Source: Bacteroidota bacterium (GTDB lineage: Bacteria; Bacteroidota; Bacteroidia; Flavobacteriales; Weeksellaceae). From it: DNA of 5,810 nucleotides. The first letter of the stretch is position 1. Every line of letters starts with the position of its first letter. Below, piece after piece: positions 4,595 to 5,810 of the stretch. The notes beneath the pieces were generated by a model. The model was not told the DNA's origin, made no database searches, and saw only the letters and a program-made list of their open reading frames with translations. Made by a program: the position numbers and the translations under genes. The stretch is from positions 1 to 5,810 of the forward strand of contig JAEZDQ010000026.1 of NCBI GenBank assembly GCA_023433225.1. Direction: 5' to 3'.

Positions 4595-5810
4595 CTATTT
4601 TAATGCGCTTAACTCCGCAATAAATCGATCTCCCAGATCATCGGCTTCCTGTTGCGTAGGTGCTTCAGTATAAATCCGGATGATCGGTTCGGTATTGGAT
4701 TTTCTCAGATGAACCCATCCGTTTTCGAAATCGATTTTCACACCATCCACCGTGGAAACTCCTGTCACATTGAGCGAAGTCCAAATGTTTTGATTTTGGT
4801 ACTTCTCCTCTACTTTTTGGAGCAAAGCATCCACATCGATTTCAGGCGTTAATTCGATTTTCTTTTTGCCCATGAAATACGGCGGATAAGAAGCGCGCAA
4901 TTCGCTTACTTTCATGTCATTTTCTGCCAAATGACTCAAAAACAAAGCAATTCCCACCAAAGAATCACGGCCGTAATGCAATTCCGGATAAATAATTCCG
5001 CCATTGCCTTCCCCACCGATTTTCGCGCCGTTTTCCTTCATTTTGGTCACTACATTTACTTCGCCTACCGCCGAAGCTTCGTATTTTTGTCTATGCTTTT
5101 CGGCGATGTCACGCAAAGCCCGCGAAGAAGATAAATTGGAAACGGTCGCCGAAGGCGTTTTGCCTAAAACATAATCTGCAACTGCAACCAAGGTATATTC
5201 CTCTCCGAACATTTCGCCATCTTCAGAAATAATCGCCAAACGATCCACATCAGGATCTACAACGATTCCGAAATCCGCTTTTTCTTCAACCACTTTTTTG
5301 GAAATATCGGTCAAATGTTCTTTCAAAGGTTCCGGATTGTGAGGGAAATGCCCGGTGGGTTCGCAATATAATTTTACATATTCAACACCCAGTTTGTCCA
5401 ATAAAGGCGGAATCGAAATTCCTCCGGTGGAATTCACGGCATCAATTACTACTTTAAATTTCTTTTCTGCAATTGCTTGGGCATTTACCAAAGGAAGCTG
5501 AAGTATTTTATCGATATGAATTTGAATTCCTTCTTCGTTTTTCTCATAAGTTCCCAAATCATCGACTTCCGCAAAATGATAATCATCGTTCTCGGCGATT
5601 TTCAGGATTTCGGCTCCGTCCAATCCCGACACGAATTCGCCTTTGGCGTTCAATAATTTCAAAGCATTCCATTGTTTGGGATTATGACTTGCAGTCAAAA
5701 TAATTCCGCCGTCGGCTTCCAGATGTGGAACCATTACTTCAACAGTCGGCGTGGTGGAAAGACCTAAATCAATTACATCAATCCCAAGTCCGATGAGTGT
5801 GGAACTCACC
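4595..5810 (-). CDS. glmM: Phosphoglucosamine mutase-type phosphohexomutase (GlmM-like), C-terminal 404 residues; N-terminus outside window
   Basis: An alpha-D-phosphohexomutase. GlmM turns glucosamine-6-phosphate into glucosamine-1-phosphate, leading to UDP-GlcNAc for peptidoglycan and other cell-surface sugars, in the cytoplasm. Numbering from the first whole codon in the window, it shows the phosphoserine loop TASHNP (39-44, S41), the magnesium loop DPDVDR (185-190), the sugar-specificity loop GEGNGG (266-271) and the phosphate-binding loop RKSNTEP (369-375). All four domains are therefore represented. The first whole codon is GTG, but this is an internal valine of a conserved stretch (VSSTLIGLGIDV), not a start; some 55-60 residues should lie beyond the edge, giving a usual total near 460. 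GEGNGG differs from the GEQSGH of E. coli GlmM, so a phosphomannomutase/phosphoglucomutase role cannot be excluded. The family is certain; the substrate is inferred. Confidence 0.88.
   Translation of the reverse strand, partial: VSSTLIGLGIDVIDLGLSTTPTVEVMVPHLEADGGIILTASHNPKQWNALKLLNAKGEFVSGLDGAEILKIAENDDYHFAEVDDLGTYEKNEEGIQIHIDKILQLPLVNAQAIAEKKFKVVIDAVNSTGGISIPPLLDKLGVEYVKLYCEPTGHFPHNPEPLKEHLTDISKKVVEEKADFGIVVDPDVDRLAIISEDGEMFGEEYTLVAVADYVLGKTPSATVSNLSSSRALRDIAEKHRQKYEASAVGEVNVVTKMKENGAKIGGEGNGGIIYPELHYGRDSLVGIALFLSHLAENDMKVSELRASYPPYFMGKKKIELTPEIDVDALLQKVEEKYQNQNIWTSLNVTGVSTVDGVKIDFENGWVHLRKSNTEPIIRIYTEAPTQQEADDLGDRFIAELSALK

Noticed and set aside
5807..5809. GTG as the start codon of the glmM-like gene
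   Set aside because: The codon lies within a conserved stretch of the mutase, before the active-site serine, and the family needs about 55-60 more N-terminal residues. The gene continues past the edge.

Overview
The window reads as chromosomal housekeeping DNA from a Bacteroidota bacterium, most likely a member of the Flavobacteriia. Four things suggest this. Candidate promoters fit the Bacteroidota form (TTTG near -33, TAnnTTTG near -7) better than the sigma-70 form. Clear Shine-Dalgarno sequences are absent, and the DEAD-box helicase start is preceded by an A-rich run. Intergenic DNA is strongly AT-rich while the genes are moderate in GC. The secreted protein has a signal peptide ending in A|Q, common in this group. 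The genus cannot be fixed from the sequence.

Layout. From left to right: the N-terminal 310 codons of a DEAD-box RNA helicase (minus strand, running off the left edge); a 212-bp leader and promoter region; a small GreA/GreB-like protein (minus); a small secreted protein of unknown function (plus, divergent from the GreA-like gene); a calcineurin-type metallophosphoesterase (minus, convergent with the secreted protein, 12-bp gap); a 462-residue protein made almost wholly of tetratricopeptide repeats (minus); a 252-bp gap with a candidate promoter and a possible decayed reading frame; and the C-terminal 404 codons of a GlmM-type phosphohexomutase (minus, running off the right edge).

How the genes relate. 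Five of six genes lie on the minus strand, but gaps of 116, 252 and 212 bp, with promoter-like elements in each, suggest mostly separate transcription rather than one operon. The contents are general: RNA remodelling (helicase), RNA polymerase modulation (GreA-like), cell-wall precursor supply (GlmM-like), a phosphoesterase-fold protein and a protein-binding TPR scaffold. I see no mobile element, CRISPR array, tRNA, rRNA or phage gene.

The most interesting points are modest. The metallophosphoesterase keeps all six expected metal ligands but has lost both members of the catalytic Asp-His pair (both Asn) and has Lys for the phosphate-binding Arg. The small GreA-like protein appears to keep the two acidic tip residues of GreA. 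A perfect 7-bp hairpin sits almost exactly at the predicted 5' end of the helicase mRNA. I did not find a convincing new multi-gene system.
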